Shown: positions 35,206 to 44,022 of the stretch, piece after piece
Layout of the letters: every line of letters begins with the position of its first letter
Position numbering within the stretch: position 1 is the stretch's first letter
From: Solimonas fluminis
GTDB taxonomy: Bacteria > Pseudomonadota > Gammaproteobacteria > Nevskiales > Nevskiaceae
NCBI RefSeq assembly: GCF_002930645.1
Contig: NZ_PSNW01000013.1
Location: 1 to 64,000 of the forward strand
Length of the DNA stretch: 64,000 bases
Direction of reading: 5' to 3'
Notes under the pieces: model-generated
Databases searched by the model: none
Told to the model about the DNA's origin: nothing
Seen by the model: only the letters and a program-made list of their open reading frames with translations
Translations under genes and position numbers: made by a program

Positions 35206-35967
35206 TCATCGGCTCGCCCCGGCCTGGTCCAGGTCCAGCAGGCGGCCGAAGTTCTCCAGCGAGTTCAGGTGGGCGTACACCGCCCGCAGTTCGCCCTTGT
35301 TCATCATGGTGCGCAGATCGCGCCCGGGGATTTTCGCCAGCTTCTGCTCGTCCACGCGGAACAGTCCCTGCAGACGTGAGGGCGCTCCCTGCCGCGGCGT
35401 GGCCAGCGCCTCGAAGGGAACCAGCAGGCCCAGGGCTTCCAGGCGCCGGCACAGCACGCGGGTCTGCTGGTGCGCGGCTTCCACGGCATCGAGCAGTTCC
35501 TGCAGCGGCTTCCAGGCGGCGGCCGGGGCCCCGCTGGGGTCGAACAGCGGTCGCGGGCTGTTGGCCTCGAGCTGGTCTTCCTGCACGCAGACCAGCGGTC
35601 TCGCCCGGCTGCCCTTCTCCTGTCCGGGAACCGGCGCGATGCAGAAGGGGAAGCGCCTGACATAGGCCGGGACGTAGGTCTGCGGACGCCAGCTTCCGTC
35701 GGCCGCGATGTAGAGATTCTGGTGCTCGCGCAGGCCGGTGGCGATGACGGGGATGAACTCTCCCTCACGCTCCTTGCGTGCGAAGGCGATGGGGTAGTCC
35801 AGCCCGGCCTTGAAGAACTCGGAAGCACTGATCGGCAGGGCGTTGAGGCCCGCGGCCCAGCGATGGTCGCTGCGCGGTTTCAGGCCCATGCCGGCGTGGC
35901 GCCGGGGTTCCAGGGGAACCACCGGCCCGTAGCCGCGCGGCGAATGCAGTTTCAGCGACAGCGCCAT
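35206..35967 (-). CDS. SapC-family protein
   Basis: 253 residues matching the SapC family first described with a Campylobacter S-layer protein secretion locus. Landmarks include ALPISASEFFKAGLDYPI, then Y..P.Y.RRFPF with C127-type residues, and FRVDE..L near the end. No signal peptide. In other proteobacteria SapC-like genes often sit beside TonB receptors or cupin/tryptophan halogenase genes; neither is here. Function remains unknown. Confidence 0.85.
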   Translation of the reverse strand: MALSLKLHSPRGYGPVVPLEPRRHAGMGLKPRSDHRWAAGLNALPISASEFFKAGLDYPIAFARKEREGEFIPVIATGLREHQNLYIAADGSWRPQTYVPAYVRRFPFCIAPVPGQEKGSRARPLVCVQEDQLEANSPRPLFDPSGAPAAAWKPLQELLDAVEAAHQQTRVLCRRLEALGLLVPFEALATPRQGAPSRLQGLFRVDEQKLAKIPGRDLRTMMNKGELRAVYAHLNSLENFGRLLDLDQAGASR

Positions 35968-36051
35968 GGATCCCGTTCCTCCCTCCGGATGCGAAAATTA
36001 CATTTGCGGGGCGGCGCCGCAAGGCTCGCGATCGGGCGCCGGCCAAAAAGA

Positions 36052-36071
36052 AGCCCCGCATGCGCGGGGCT
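36052..36071 (-). terminator. Intrinsic terminator of the two-partner secretion operon
   Basis: AGCCCCGC, loop GCAT, GCGGGGCT, then TCTTTTTGG on the minus strand. It begins 20 bases after the stop of the FecR-like gene, the last of the tpsB-tpsA-fecR unit. Confidence 0.8.
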
Positions 36072-36090
36072 GGGGAAACGGTAGAGTCGG

Positions 36091-37005
36091 TCAGATGGGG
36101 CAGACCGCCGTCGGATTCGGGATAGGGTCCACGCGCAGGAAGCGCGGCTCGAAGGGCAGGTAGATCTGCGTGCCGTCAGGCAGGTTGACGAGGTACTGGT
36201 TCTCCGTGAGGGCCGCTTCCTTGCCCTCGTTGTTGAGCACCGCCACGCCGCCGCTGACCACGCCGACGACCAGGCCGCCCTCCAGCTGCGCGGATTCCGG
36301 CACGCTGTCGTTGAGCACCGGATCGGTACGGCACTTCTCGTCGCAGAGCACCAGCAGGTAGTCGGTTCCGCGGATGCCGATGGTGGCCACGGGCGTGCTG
36401 ATGCGGTAGGCGTTGCGATCGACCTTGCCGATCAGGCCGGACACGGCGCGGAATCCGCCCTTGAGCAGCTTGAAGAATGCACGCGAGCCCGGGGCGGCGG
36501 CAGCCTGGACGGGTGCCGCGGGCGATGCCGCGACGGGAGGCGTGGCCGGAGGCGAGGCGGGCTGGGGCGCGTCCGCGGGCGGCGCTTCCGCGACAGGCGC
36601 GGCGGGCTTGGCGGCCGGTTTCGCCGCGGGCTTTGCCGGTGCCTTCTCAGGCTTCTTCGGCGCCGCCGTGGGCTTCTCCGGTGCTGGAGGCGGCGGGGCG
36701 GACGCCAGCTCGAACGCCTCGATCTGGAAGCGCGTGTTCGGGCGCAGCAGGATGTAGCTGCCGTCGGCGAACTTGATGTTCACGTAGCTGTTCACCGCAG
36801 AACTGACGATCTCGCCCGGGTAGACCTCGGCGCCCTTGTCCAGGTCGCGGATGCCGCCGGTTGCCGGATTGGTCGCGGTGCCGCGGCCGGTGATCAGGGC
36901 CACCTCGCCGGCGGCAGCCGCGGCCCAGGCCTGCGGCATGGCGATCAGCAATCCCAGGGCGGCCAGCGCCCCGCTCAGTTTCGTGTGCATGGCGTGGGTT
37001 CCCAT
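36091..37005 (-). CDS. FecR-domain exported protein linked to the TpsA/TpsB pair
   Basis: 304 residues. A Sec signal ends near AWAAAAAG. A FecR domain follows: GEIVSSAVNSYVNIKFADGSYILLRPNTRFQIEAF and STPVATIGIRGTDYLL are the characteristic blocks. They are separated by about 95 residues of Pro/Ala/Lys-rich sequence and a short KLLKGGFRAVSG segment, so the linker lies inside the domain. The start at 37005 overlaps the tpsA stop (TAATG) with GGAG eight bases upstream; ATG 36990 would shorten it by five. It lacks the cytoplasmic helix of true iron-dicitrate FecR, so a periplasmic or surface role with TpsA is more likely than sigma-factor control. Confidence 0.85.
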   Translation of the reverse strand: MGTHAMHTKLSGALAALGLLIAMPQAWAAAAAGEVALITGRGTATNPATGGIRDLDKGAEVYPGEIVSSAVNSYVNIKFADGSYILLRPNTRFQIEAFELASAPPPPAPEKPTAAPKKPEKAPAKPAAKPAAKPAAPVAEAPPADAPQPASPPATPPVAASPAAPVQAAAAPGSRAFFKLLKGGFRAVSGLIGKVDRNAYRISTPVATIGIRGTDYLLVLCDEKCRTDPVLNDSVPESAQLEGGLVVGVVSGGVAVLNNEGKEAALTENQYLVNLPDGTQIYLPFEPRFLRVDPIPNPTAVCPI

Positions 37006-40000
37006 TAGCGGCACTCCAGGGTTTCGTCCGGCGAGTCCGTGACTTCCTCGACTTCCGAGGCATCGGCGACCTCGATCTCGCCCACGCCCTCCGTTTCGAC
37101 CAGCTCGATCTGGCTGACCGCGGTCTGAGCCACCACGGCCTGCTCCTGCTGCTGCTCCGGGGGCGGCTCCTGTGGCCCGCTGCCGTTGTCGAGCACCAGG
37201 ACCTGTCCCGAGGTGTAGTTGCTCAGGGCGTCCTTGCCGTTGACACGGCCCTGCGTCAGGAACAGGTAGTTCGTGTCGCTCAGTTCCTTGTCCACCAGGG
37301 CAGAGGCCGTGTTCTGGACGTCCACCACCGTGATGTCGCCGCGATAGCCGGTGCCGCCGAGCGCATAGGTGACCTGGCTGCCGGAGAGCAGGCCGCTGCT
37401 GGCCGGGATCTCGAAGCTGGCGGCGTCGTCGAAGGGTCGGAAGTTGTAGAAGATCCTGCCCTCCGAGCCGATCGACACGGCGCTGACGCTCGGAGCCTTG
37501 ACGAAGAGGTAGCCTCCGCCCAGGGACAGATAGCCCAGCCGCACGCCATCACGGGCGACGAAGGCGGCGTTGGGGCCGGCCGTGCCGGGCCTCAGGGCCT
37601 CGGGAGTCTTGGACAGCAGGTTGGCGTCCTTGCCCAGGTCCATGCTTTCGCTGCCGACGTAGATGTCGGCCTCTTCGAGATCGATGTATCTCGCATCGAT
37701 GCTGATGCCGCCGACGTCGATGTACGTGGTGCCCTCGACGGCTGCGGTGGACACTTCACCGGTCGCCTCGATCACCAGCCGCCTGGCTTCGAGGCTGCCG
37801 GCCAGCTCGATGTCGCTGCCCTTCAGCTTGATCTGGCCACCCGCGCTGAGACCCGACGTCGTGCCCAGGCGCAGCGCCCGCGTGCCGGCGTTCACGGTCA
37901 CGTCGCGGCTGGCGTAGAGGTAGAGGTCGTCCACGCCCTCCAGGTATCCCACGGTCACGTCGGCCGGGCTCTGGGTGGTTGCCCGCGGCTGGGGATCCGT
38001 CGGGTTCAGCAGCGGAGCGGCGACAGCCGACAGCGAGGTGGTGGCGCCGGCCATGGCGATGTCGCCGAGCGCCACGCTGTCGAAGTAGCTGATGAACTGG
38101 GCCAGCGAGCTGTCGCTGCCGTCGGCGCTGGCGGACTCCACCGTGACCTTGTTGCCCTGCAGGTCGATCCTGCCCTTGGCGGCGAGGATCAGCTGCGACG
38201 AAGCCGCATCCTCGGTGTAGCAATAGTCGCCGTAGCAGAACTCGGCTTCCGAGTTGCCGCGGGTCTTGATGGTGATGCTGCCGGTCTTGATGTCGCCGCC
38301 GGAAGCATCGGCGGTCGGGCTGCCTTCGCCCTGCGCGGTGGTGCCGTTGGTGAGGAAGACATCGGCCGAGGTCACCAGCCCGGTCTCGACGCCCGTCGCC
38401 GGGCCTATCGTGACATTGATCTTCCCGGTTTCCAGGTTCGACGGCGTCGTGTCGTTCGCCGTCGGCGAGGCGTTGGCGTTGAGGAAGATGTAGCCATTCA
38501 GGGCGGTGGGCGAGCCGAAATCCTGGTCGGCCGTCATCGTCAGGGAGATGTCGCCGGTCTTGATGCCGTCGAAGGCATTCAGTGCGATGCCTTCGTAGAC
38601 CAGCGGCGCACCCTCGCTGTTCAGTTCCGACGTCAGCAGGGTCAGGCTGAGCTTGCCGGTATCGATGCGGCCGCCCTCGCTGTCGAGGCGCAGCGAGCCG
38701 TTGCGGACCTCGGCATCGCCGAGCGTGATGTTGCCCTGGGCATCGATGTCCAGGCTGCTGCCGCTGCTCAGCTTGCCGCGGGTGGTGCTGCCATTCTGTG
38801 TCAGCGGGATCACCGTGACGCCGCCGGTCTCGCTGCCGATGCCGATGCTGCCGCCCGCGGTGATGCCGGCCACCTCGATCAGGCCATTGGCGTCGATGGC
38901 GACGTCGCCGTCGCTGATCAGCTTGCCGAGCCGGACCGTGCCACCGTACTCGGCGTCGACACGGATATCGCCCTTCACCTTGATGGTGTCTGCAACATCA
39001 TCGAACTTGATGAAATTGGTCGAGTCCGAGCCGGTCACCAGCAGCTGGAGGCCGCCGCCGTAGCCGGCCTGCTGCGGATTGGTGCCGTCCAGCACGCCGT
39101 CGGTGAACTTGGAGAAGGTGATGGATTTGTTTGCGGACAGCGTGAAGACGCTGCCGGCACCCATGAAGCGCAGCTGACTCTCCAGGGCCTGTTCGGTCAT
39201 CATGGCGCCTTCGCCGGCGCCGATGGTGATCGCGTCGGGATCGAAAAGCAGGTGGCCCTTGCTGCCGACGTTGACCAGGTCATCCACGCGCAGGTGCCCA
39301 TGGCCGGAGAGTTCGGCGAAGCCGCCGGCACCGGCCGTGCTCTTGCGCGAGACGTCCAGGCTGGAGCCCTGGGCATAGGTCAGCGTGCCGGCGGCGATGG
39401 CGCGTACGTCGCCGCCGCTGTCGCCGGTGGCGACGATGCGCGAGTTGCCCGAGAGCAGGATATCGCCGTCGCCCTCGATGCGGACCTTGCCGGCATCGGT
39501 GCCGCCGGCTCCGGAGGCGTCGATGAGTCCGTCCTGCAGGATGTCGCCGCCTTCGGCGAGCAGGTAGACGGAACCTTCGTGCTCGCCGATGGAGCGCGCC
39601 TGCACGGTGCCGCGGTTGTTCACCGCGTTGCCGATCAGGTCGCGTGCCGTCTGCGCGCTCAGGATGACGCTGCCGCCGTCGGCGACGAGGCTGCCGAGGT
39701 TGTCGACTCCGGCGGCTGCCGAAAGGGCCGCGGCGTCGACGCTGAAGTCCACCAGGCCCTGTGCGTCCAGGCCGATCGTCACGGCCGAGCCGGACGCCAA
39801 CGCGACCGTTCCCAGGCGCGCCTGGATCAGGCCGCTGTTGTCGACCTTGCTGCCTGCCAGCACCACGAAGCCGCCATCCGCGGCGGTGATGCGGCCGGCA
39901 TTGCTGACTCCGGCCGTGCCGGAAGGCGGGCCCGCCAGGGCGTAGCGGCCCTGCATGAAGTCGCTGTCGCTGATGTTCAGCGTGGAGGCCACCAGGCCGC

Positions 40001-40388
40001 CGACGTCCACCTTGGCACCCTGGCCGAACATCACGCCGTTGGGGTTGATCAGGAAGACACGGCCGTTGGAGGAGATGTTGCCGAGGATTTCCGAGGCATT
40101 GCCGCCGACCACGCGGTTCAGGACCGCGGCCGAGGCGGAGGGCTGGTTGAACAGCACGTACTCATTGCTGCCGACCGAGAACTGCTGCCAGTTGATGATC
40201 GCGGCATTCGAGGTCTGGTTGACCACCACGTTGCCGCCGGTACCTCCGATGCTGGCCTGGCCACCGACGACCACGCCGCCGCTGGGGGCTGCGAGCGCCA
40301 GGCCGGGTACGACCGCGCCGGCGAGGGCCAGGGACCAGCGCCGACTGTGCAGGACAGCGGCCAGCGGGCGAAGCTTGAACTTGAACAT
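37005..40388 (-). CDS. Filamentous haemagglutinin-like TpsA-2
   Basis: 1127 residues. A long signal region (to about 34, ending ALAAP) and a TPS secretion domain with NAAIINWQQFSVG, VLNRVVGG and the NPNG motif at 115-118. A beta-helix of variable repeats follows, then a C-terminal block shared with the protein at the window start, and an acidic tail rich in Glu and Val ending Leu-Glu-Cys-Arg. It is exported through its TpsB partner immediately upstream. At this length it is smaller than FhaB-type adhesins. No toxin domain is seen at the C-terminus, so contact-dependent inhibition is unlikely. Confidence 0.93.
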   Translation of the reverse strand: MFKFKLRPLAAVLHSRRWSLALAGAVVPGLALAAPSGGVVVGGQASIGGTGGNVVVNQTSNAAIINWQQFSVGSNEYVLFNQPSASAAVLNRVVGGNASEILGNISSNGRVFLINPNGVMFGQGAKVDVGGLVASTLNISDSDFMQGRYALAGPPSGTAGVSNAGRITAADGGFVVLAGSKVDNSGLIQARLGTVALASGSAVTIGLDAQGLVDFSVDAAALSAAAGVDNLGSLVADGGSVILSAQTARDLIGNAVNNRGTVQARSIGEHEGSVYLLAEGGDILQDGLIDASGAGGTDAGKVRIEGDGDILLSGNSRIVATGDSGGDVRAIAAGTLTYAQGSSLDVSRKSTAGAGGFAELSGHGHLRVDDLVNVGSKGHLLFDPDAITIGAGEGAMMTEQALESQLRFMGAGSVFTLSANKSITFSKFTDGVLDGTNPQQAGYGGGLQLLVTGSDSTNFIKFDDVADTIKVKGDIRVDAEYGGTVRLGKLISDGDVAIDANGLIEVAGITAGGSIGIGSETGGVTVIPLTQNGSTTRGKLSSGSSLDIDAQGNITLGDAEVRNGSLRLDSEGGRIDTGKLSLTLLTSELNSEGAPLVYEGIALNAFDGIKTGDISLTMTADQDFGSPTALNGYIFLNANASPTANDTTPSNLETGKINVTIGPATGVETGLVTSADVFLTNGTTAQGEGSPTADASGGDIKTGSITIKTRGNSEAEFCYGDYCYTEDAASSQLILAAKGRIDLQGNKVTVESASADGSDSSLAQFISYFDSVALGDIAMAGATTSLSAVAAPLLNPTDPQPRATTQSPADVTVGYLEGVDDLYLYASRDVTVNAGTRALRLGTTSGLSAGGQIKLKGSDIELAGSLEARRLVIEATGEVSTAAVEGTTYIDVGGISIDARYIDLEEADIYVGSESMDLGKDANLLSKTPEALRPGTAGPNAAFVARDGVRLGYLSLGGGYLFVKAPSVSAVSIGSEGRIFYNFRPFDDAASFEIPASSGLLSGSQVTYALGGTGYRGDITVVDVQNTASALVDKELSDTNYLFLTQGRVNGKDALSNYTSGQVLVLDNGSGPQEPPPEQQQEQAVVAQTAVSQIELVETEGVGEIEVADASEVEEVTDSPDETLECR

Positions 40389-40399
40389 GACAGGGGGCC

Positions 40400-42046
40400 T
40401 CAGAATGAAACGGCCAGCGAGCCGAAGACGCGGTCGTCCTCGCCGTCGCTGGAGGTGCGGTCCTCGCGCGGGAACGACCAGTCGAACTTCGCGGTGATGC
40501 GCTGGTACTGCAGGTCGGCGCCGAAGCCGACGCTGGTCAGGCTCTTCTCGCCGGGAGTTGCCGGGGCGGGATCCACGGCGAAGACCTTGCCGGAGTCGGC
40601 GAAGACGCGCGGGGTGATGCGGGCGCCGGCGATCGCCACCGGGAAGTTGACGCCCAGCTGGCCGAAATAGCCGCGATCGCCGCGCACCTCGGAAGCCGGA
40701 TAGCCGCGGACGCCGTTGGGACCGCCGAGCGAGTACGCGGTGATGTCGGACAGCGGGTCGGGTGAGTAGACGCCGTTGACGTGCAGGTAGAGCTGGAAGC
40801 CCTTCACCAGCGGACGCAGGTGCTGCAGGTCCAGTTCCGCGCGCAGCCGCTGGCCGGCGGAGAGCCGCTCGCCCAATGCCAGCGTGGTCAGGTCGGAGCG
40901 CTCCAGTTCCTTGAAGTTGCTCGACAGGTTCAGTACCACTTGGCTCACCGCCAGGTTGGCGTGGCTGTAGGAGTAGTCCGCTCCGAGCTCCAGCAGCGAG
41001 ATCGAGGTTTCGTTGAAGGTGGTGCCGCCGAAATCGGAGTTGGCGATGGTGCGCGAGCCGCCGACGTTGACGCTGAGGCGGCTGTTCGGCGTGATCATCA
41101 GGGGATGGCTCACGGTCAGTCGGCCGCTCTGGTTCTTGCCGTCGACCAGCGGAGCATCCTTGACGTCGAACTCCGCGGCGCCGGCGGAGGCCGTCACGCG
41201 GGTCCCGCTGAAGTTCACCGGCAGGCTGTAGGCGACATAACCGTAGCGCAGTAGGTTTTCCTCGGAACGCAGCAGCAGCAGCTGCAGCTGGTCTCCCACC
41301 TTCAGTGGGTTGTTGATCTGAGCGAAGGCGGAGAAGCGGACTTCGCCGATGCTCTCGCGGCCGAAGTTGTCGACGATCAGCGAGCCGCTGATCGGGTCTT
41401 CAACCGTCTTGATCACCAGATCGCTGGTGCCGTAGCGCTCGCCGGGGCGGACGACGGCCTTGGCCTGCAGGCCGGGCAGGGTGTTGAGGTTGCGTACCCG
41501 CTCGGACAGCGTGCTGCCCTGGTAGACGGTACCGGTGCGTACCTCGCCGAGATAGTCGGTGATCTGTTCGGTGGTATAGAGCTTGTTGTCCTCGGCCGTG
41601 ATGCGGGCGATGCGTCCCTCGCTCACCAGCAGGCGCACGGTGCCTTGCTCGATCTTCTGCGGCGGCACGTTGACCGAGGCCAGGGTATAGCCCTTGGACA
41701 CGTAGAAGTCCGCGACCTTGTCGGCCGCCTCGAAGACCTCCAGCAGCGTCACGGGACGGTCGAGGTAGCCCTTGACCAGTTCCGACAGTTCGGCACCGCT
41801 GAACAGGGTGTTGCCGGCGAACTCGAACTGCTTGAGCGTCAGCGTCTTGTTGCTGGCCGCCGCCGGAGGGGCTTCCTGGGTCTGGGTCTGGATGGTGGGC
41901 GCCGGCTTGGCCGGCTGCAGCTCGATCGGCTTCTTCAGCGTGTCGCCGACCTGCCCCGGGGTGATCTGCGCCTGGGCGCCGAAGCAGGCCAGCAGGCAGC
42001 CCGAAGCCAGAAGGGCGGACCGCGGTCCGATGGTTGATGCGCTCAT
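40400..42046 (-). CDS. TpsB/FhaC/ShlB-family outer-membrane transporter
   Basis: 548 residues. The signal peptide ends at AQAQ. A proline-rich stretch precedes two POTRA domains (about 69-147, LTLKQFEFAGNTLFSG, and about 150-215), then a 16-strand barrel ending in SLAVSF with a terminal Phe. The conserved VRGY motif of the L6 loop is in GPNGVRGYP. It secretes TpsA across the outer membrane and starts 11 bases before tpsA. GGGGGAA lies before the ATG. Confidence 0.93.
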   Translation of the reverse strand: MSASTIGPRSALLASGCLLACFGAQAQITPGQVGDTLKKPIELQPAKPAPTIQTQTQEAPPAAASNKTLTLKQFEFAGNTLFSGAELSELVKGYLDRPVTLLEVFEAADKVADFYVSKGYTLASVNVPPQKIEQGTVRLLVSEGRIARITAEDNKLYTTEQITDYLGEVRTGTVYQGSTLSERVRNLNTLPGLQAKAVVRPGERYGTSDLVIKTVEDPISGSLIVDNFGRESIGEVRFSAFAQINNPLKVGDQLQLLLLRSEENLLRYGYVAYSLPVNFSGTRVTASAGAAEFDVKDAPLVDGKNQSGRLTVSHPLMITPNSRLSVNVGGSRTIANSDFGGTTFNETSISLLELGADYSYSHANLAVSQVVLNLSSNFKELERSDLTTLALGERLSAGQRLRAELDLQHLRPLVKGFQLYLHVNGVYSPDPLSDITAYSLGGPNGVRGYPASEVRGDRGYFGQLGVNFPVAIAGARITPRVFADSGKVFAVDPAPATPGEKSLTSVGFGADLQYQRITAKFDWSFPREDRTSSDGEDDRVFGSLAVSF

Positions 42047-42244
42047 TATTCCCCCGAAAATGCTGCGGCGGCGCCGCCGTCGATGCGAAATCGACTATAG
42101 CCCATGGGGAGGGGGGTTCCAACCACGCAGCAAGGTGGTACGAGGCGCCGGCGTGACGCAGTTCTTTCAATGCCTTGTAGGATTTCCTTCCAACTGTGTC
42201 GAGCTTCACAGTCGCCTCGCCGGAACGGTGGCGGCCGGCGGGTC

Positions 42245-42273
42245 TCGCCAAGGCCGGCGGGCACCGGTATCAT
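42245..42273 (+). promoter_or_regulatory. Possible promoter of the gcv operon
   Basis: TCGCCA and TATCAT with a 17-base spacer would start transcription near 42280, about ten bases before the riboswitch. A -10-like match on its own is weak evidence. The rest of 42047-42290 shows nothing else. Confidence 0.3.
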
Positions 42274-42290
42274 GCCGCCACGCATCATCC

Positions 42291-42469
42291 CCGTCCGCGA
42301 GAGACCACCGCCTGCCGGTGGCGCCGAAGGCGCAAATCCGCCCGGAATCGCTCAGGCACCCAGGAGCGGACGGTTTTCAAGCGTACTCTGGAGAGCGTTC
42401 GCCCCGCGGCGGACCACCGACGAGGCAGGGACGGCAACGTCCCCGAACTTTCAGGTCCAAGGACAGAGT
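42291..42469 (+). promoter_or_regulatory. Tandem glycine riboswitch
   Basis: Two aptamers in series. Aptamer 1 (42291-42373) is closed by CCGTCCG with CGGACGG and contains GCGAGAGACC. Aptamer 2 (42385-42469) is closed by ACTCTG with CAGAGT and contains GGAGAGCG, GGGACGGCAACGTCCC and CCGAACTTTCAGG. An 11-base linker joins them. The order and motifs match the known tandem glycine class found upstream of gcvT. Forty-one bases separate it from the gcvT start with no intrinsic terminator between, so control is probably on translation, switched on by glycine. Confidence 0.95.
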
Positions 42470-42510
42470 TGGGGCGGTTCTTGCCGACAAAAACGGATTC
42501 ACAGGACCGC

Positions 42511-43593
42511 ATGCTGAAGAAGACAGCCCTACACCCCGAACACGTCCGCCTCGGTGCGCGCCTGGTGGATTTCGCCGGCTGGGAAATGCCGATCCAGTAC
42601 CAGTCCCAGCTCGACGAGCACCATGCCGTGCGCCAGGAAGCCGGCATGTTCGACGTGGCGCACATGGCCGCGGTCGACCTGCACGGCCCCGGGGTCCGCG
42701 GATTCCTGCGCCATGTCCTGGCCAACGACGTGGCCCGCCTGACGCTGCCGGGCAAGGCCCTGTATTCCTGCCTTCTGCGCGAGGATGCCGGCATCCTCGA
42801 CGACCTGATCGCCTACTTCCTGCGGGAAGACAGGTTCCGCCTGGTGGTCAACGCCGGCACGGCCGACAAGGACCTGGCCTGGCTGGAGCGGCATGCCCAG
42901 GGCCACGGCGTCGAAGTGCGGCGCCGGGCCGACCTCGGCATCCTGGCCGTGCAGGGCCCCCAGGCCCGTGCCCGGCTGCTGCCGTTGCTGCCGGCCGGCC
43001 TGCGTTCCTCGGTCGAGGGCCTGCAGGCCTTCCAGGCCGCCTGGGACGGCGAGGCTTTCGTCGCCCGCACCGGCTACACCGGCGAGGACGGCTTCGAGCT
43101 GGTCCTGCCCCATGCCGATCTGGTCGACCTGTGGCGGCGCCTGCTCGAAGCCGGCGTGCGCCCCTGCGGACTCGGTGCCCGCGACACCCTGCGCCTGGAG
43201 GCGGGCATGAACCTCTACGGGCAGGACATGGACGAGACCACGCAGCCGCTGGAGTCCGGCCTGGGCTGGACCGTGGCCTGGGAGCCCGCCGGGCGCGATT
43301 TCATCGGCCGTGCCGCATTGGAGCCCCTGCGCGGAAAGTCGCCGCGCCAGTTCGTCGGCCTGGTGCTCGAAGGGCGGGGCATTGCCCGAGCCCACATGAA
43401 GGTCCGCTTCGCCTCCGGGGCGATCGGCGAGACCACCAGCGGCGGCTTCGCGCCGAGCATGAAGCAATCCATCGCGCTGGCTCGCGTCGAGGCTGGAGCC
43501 TCCGGCGCCTGCGAAGTGGAGATCCGCGGACAATGGGTGGCGGCACGCGTGGTGAAGCCGCCTTTCGTCCGCAACGGCAAGATCCTGGTTTGA
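42511..43593 (+). CDS. gcvT: Glycine cleavage system T protein (aminomethyltransferase)
   Basis: 360 residues. [13 protein letters not shown], the folate-binding region with [11 protein letters not shown], and a C-terminal barrel domain ([10 protein letters not shown]-like, here [12 protein letters not shown]) identify GcvT. It passes the methylene group from GcvH to tetrahydrofolate, releasing ammonia. The start at 42511 follows AGGA and sits after the riboswitch; a longer open frame from 42196 would run through the riboswitch and is discarded. First gene of gcvT-gcvH-gcvPA-tpx-gcvPB. Confidence 0.96.
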   Translation: MLKKTALHPEHVRLGARLVDFAGWEMPIQYQSQLDEHHAVRQEAGMFDVAHMAAVDLHGPGVRGFLRHVLANDVARLTLPGKALYSCLLREDAGILDDLIAYFLREDRFRLVVNAGTADKDLAWLERHAQGHGVEVRRRADLGILAVQGPQARARLLPLLPAGLRSSVEGLQAFQAAWDGEAFVARTGYTGEDGFELVLPHADLVDLWRRLLEAGVRPCGLGARDTLRLEAGMNLYGQDMDETTQPLESGLGWTVAWEPAGRDFIGRAALEPLRGKSPRQFVGLVLEGRGIARAHMKVRFASGAIGETTSGGFAPSMKQSIALARVEAGASGACEVEIRGQWVAARVVKPPFVRNGKILV

Positions 43594-43621
43594 CATCAAC
43601 GACATTCATCGAGGAAGACGC

Positions 43622-44011
43622 ATGAGCAACATTCCCGCCAACCTGAAGTACGTGAAGACCCACGAGTGGCTGCGTGCCGAGGCCGACGGCAGCATCACGA
43701 TCGGCATCACCGACTACGCGCAGAACTCCCTGGGCGACCTGGTGTTCGTCGAGGTGCCCAAGCCCGGCCGCAAGGTGGCCGCGGACGAGGCCTGCTCGGT
43801 GGTGGAATCGGTCAAGGCGGCTTCCGACGTCTATGCGCCGATCGCCGGTGAAGTGATCGCGGCCAATGACAAGCTCGGCAACGCGCCGGAACTGCTCAAT
43901 TCCGACCCCTACGGCGAGGGTTGGCTGTTCCGCATCAAGCCGGCCGATGCCGGGGCGCTGGCCGGCCTGCTGGACGCCGCCGGGTACGAGAGCTTCATCA
44001 AGACCCTCTAA
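43622..44011 (+). CDS. gcvH: Glycine cleavage system H protein
   Basis: 129 residues, standard length. The lipoyl-attachment lysine is K65 in [12 protein letters not shown]. It shuttles the aminomethyl group between the P, T and L proteins. Twenty-eight bases after gcvT, with a GAGGAAG ribosome-binding site. Confidence 0.97.
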   Translation: MSNIPANLKYVKTHEWLRAEADGSITIGITDYAQNSLGDLVFVEVPKPGRKVAADEACSVVESVKAASDVYAPIAGEVIAANDKLGNAPELLNSDPYGEGWLFRIKPADAGALAGLLDAAGYESFIKTL

Positions 44012-44022
44012 GCGGAAGCGAC

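Noticed and set aside
36091-37005. True FecR anti-sigma regulator for iron-dicitrate uptake
   Set aside because: No sigma factor, TonB receptor or transmembrane helix; the protein has a Sec signal and is coupled to tpsA.
37005-40388. Contact-dependent inhibition system (CdiA with toxin and immunity gene)
   Set aside because: The C-terminus matches the other TpsA protein rather than a toxin domain, and the next gene is FecR-like rather than a small immunity protein.
42196-42510. N-terminal extension of gcvT
   Set aside because: The extra frame passes through both glycine riboswitch aptamers and has no similarity to GcvT.
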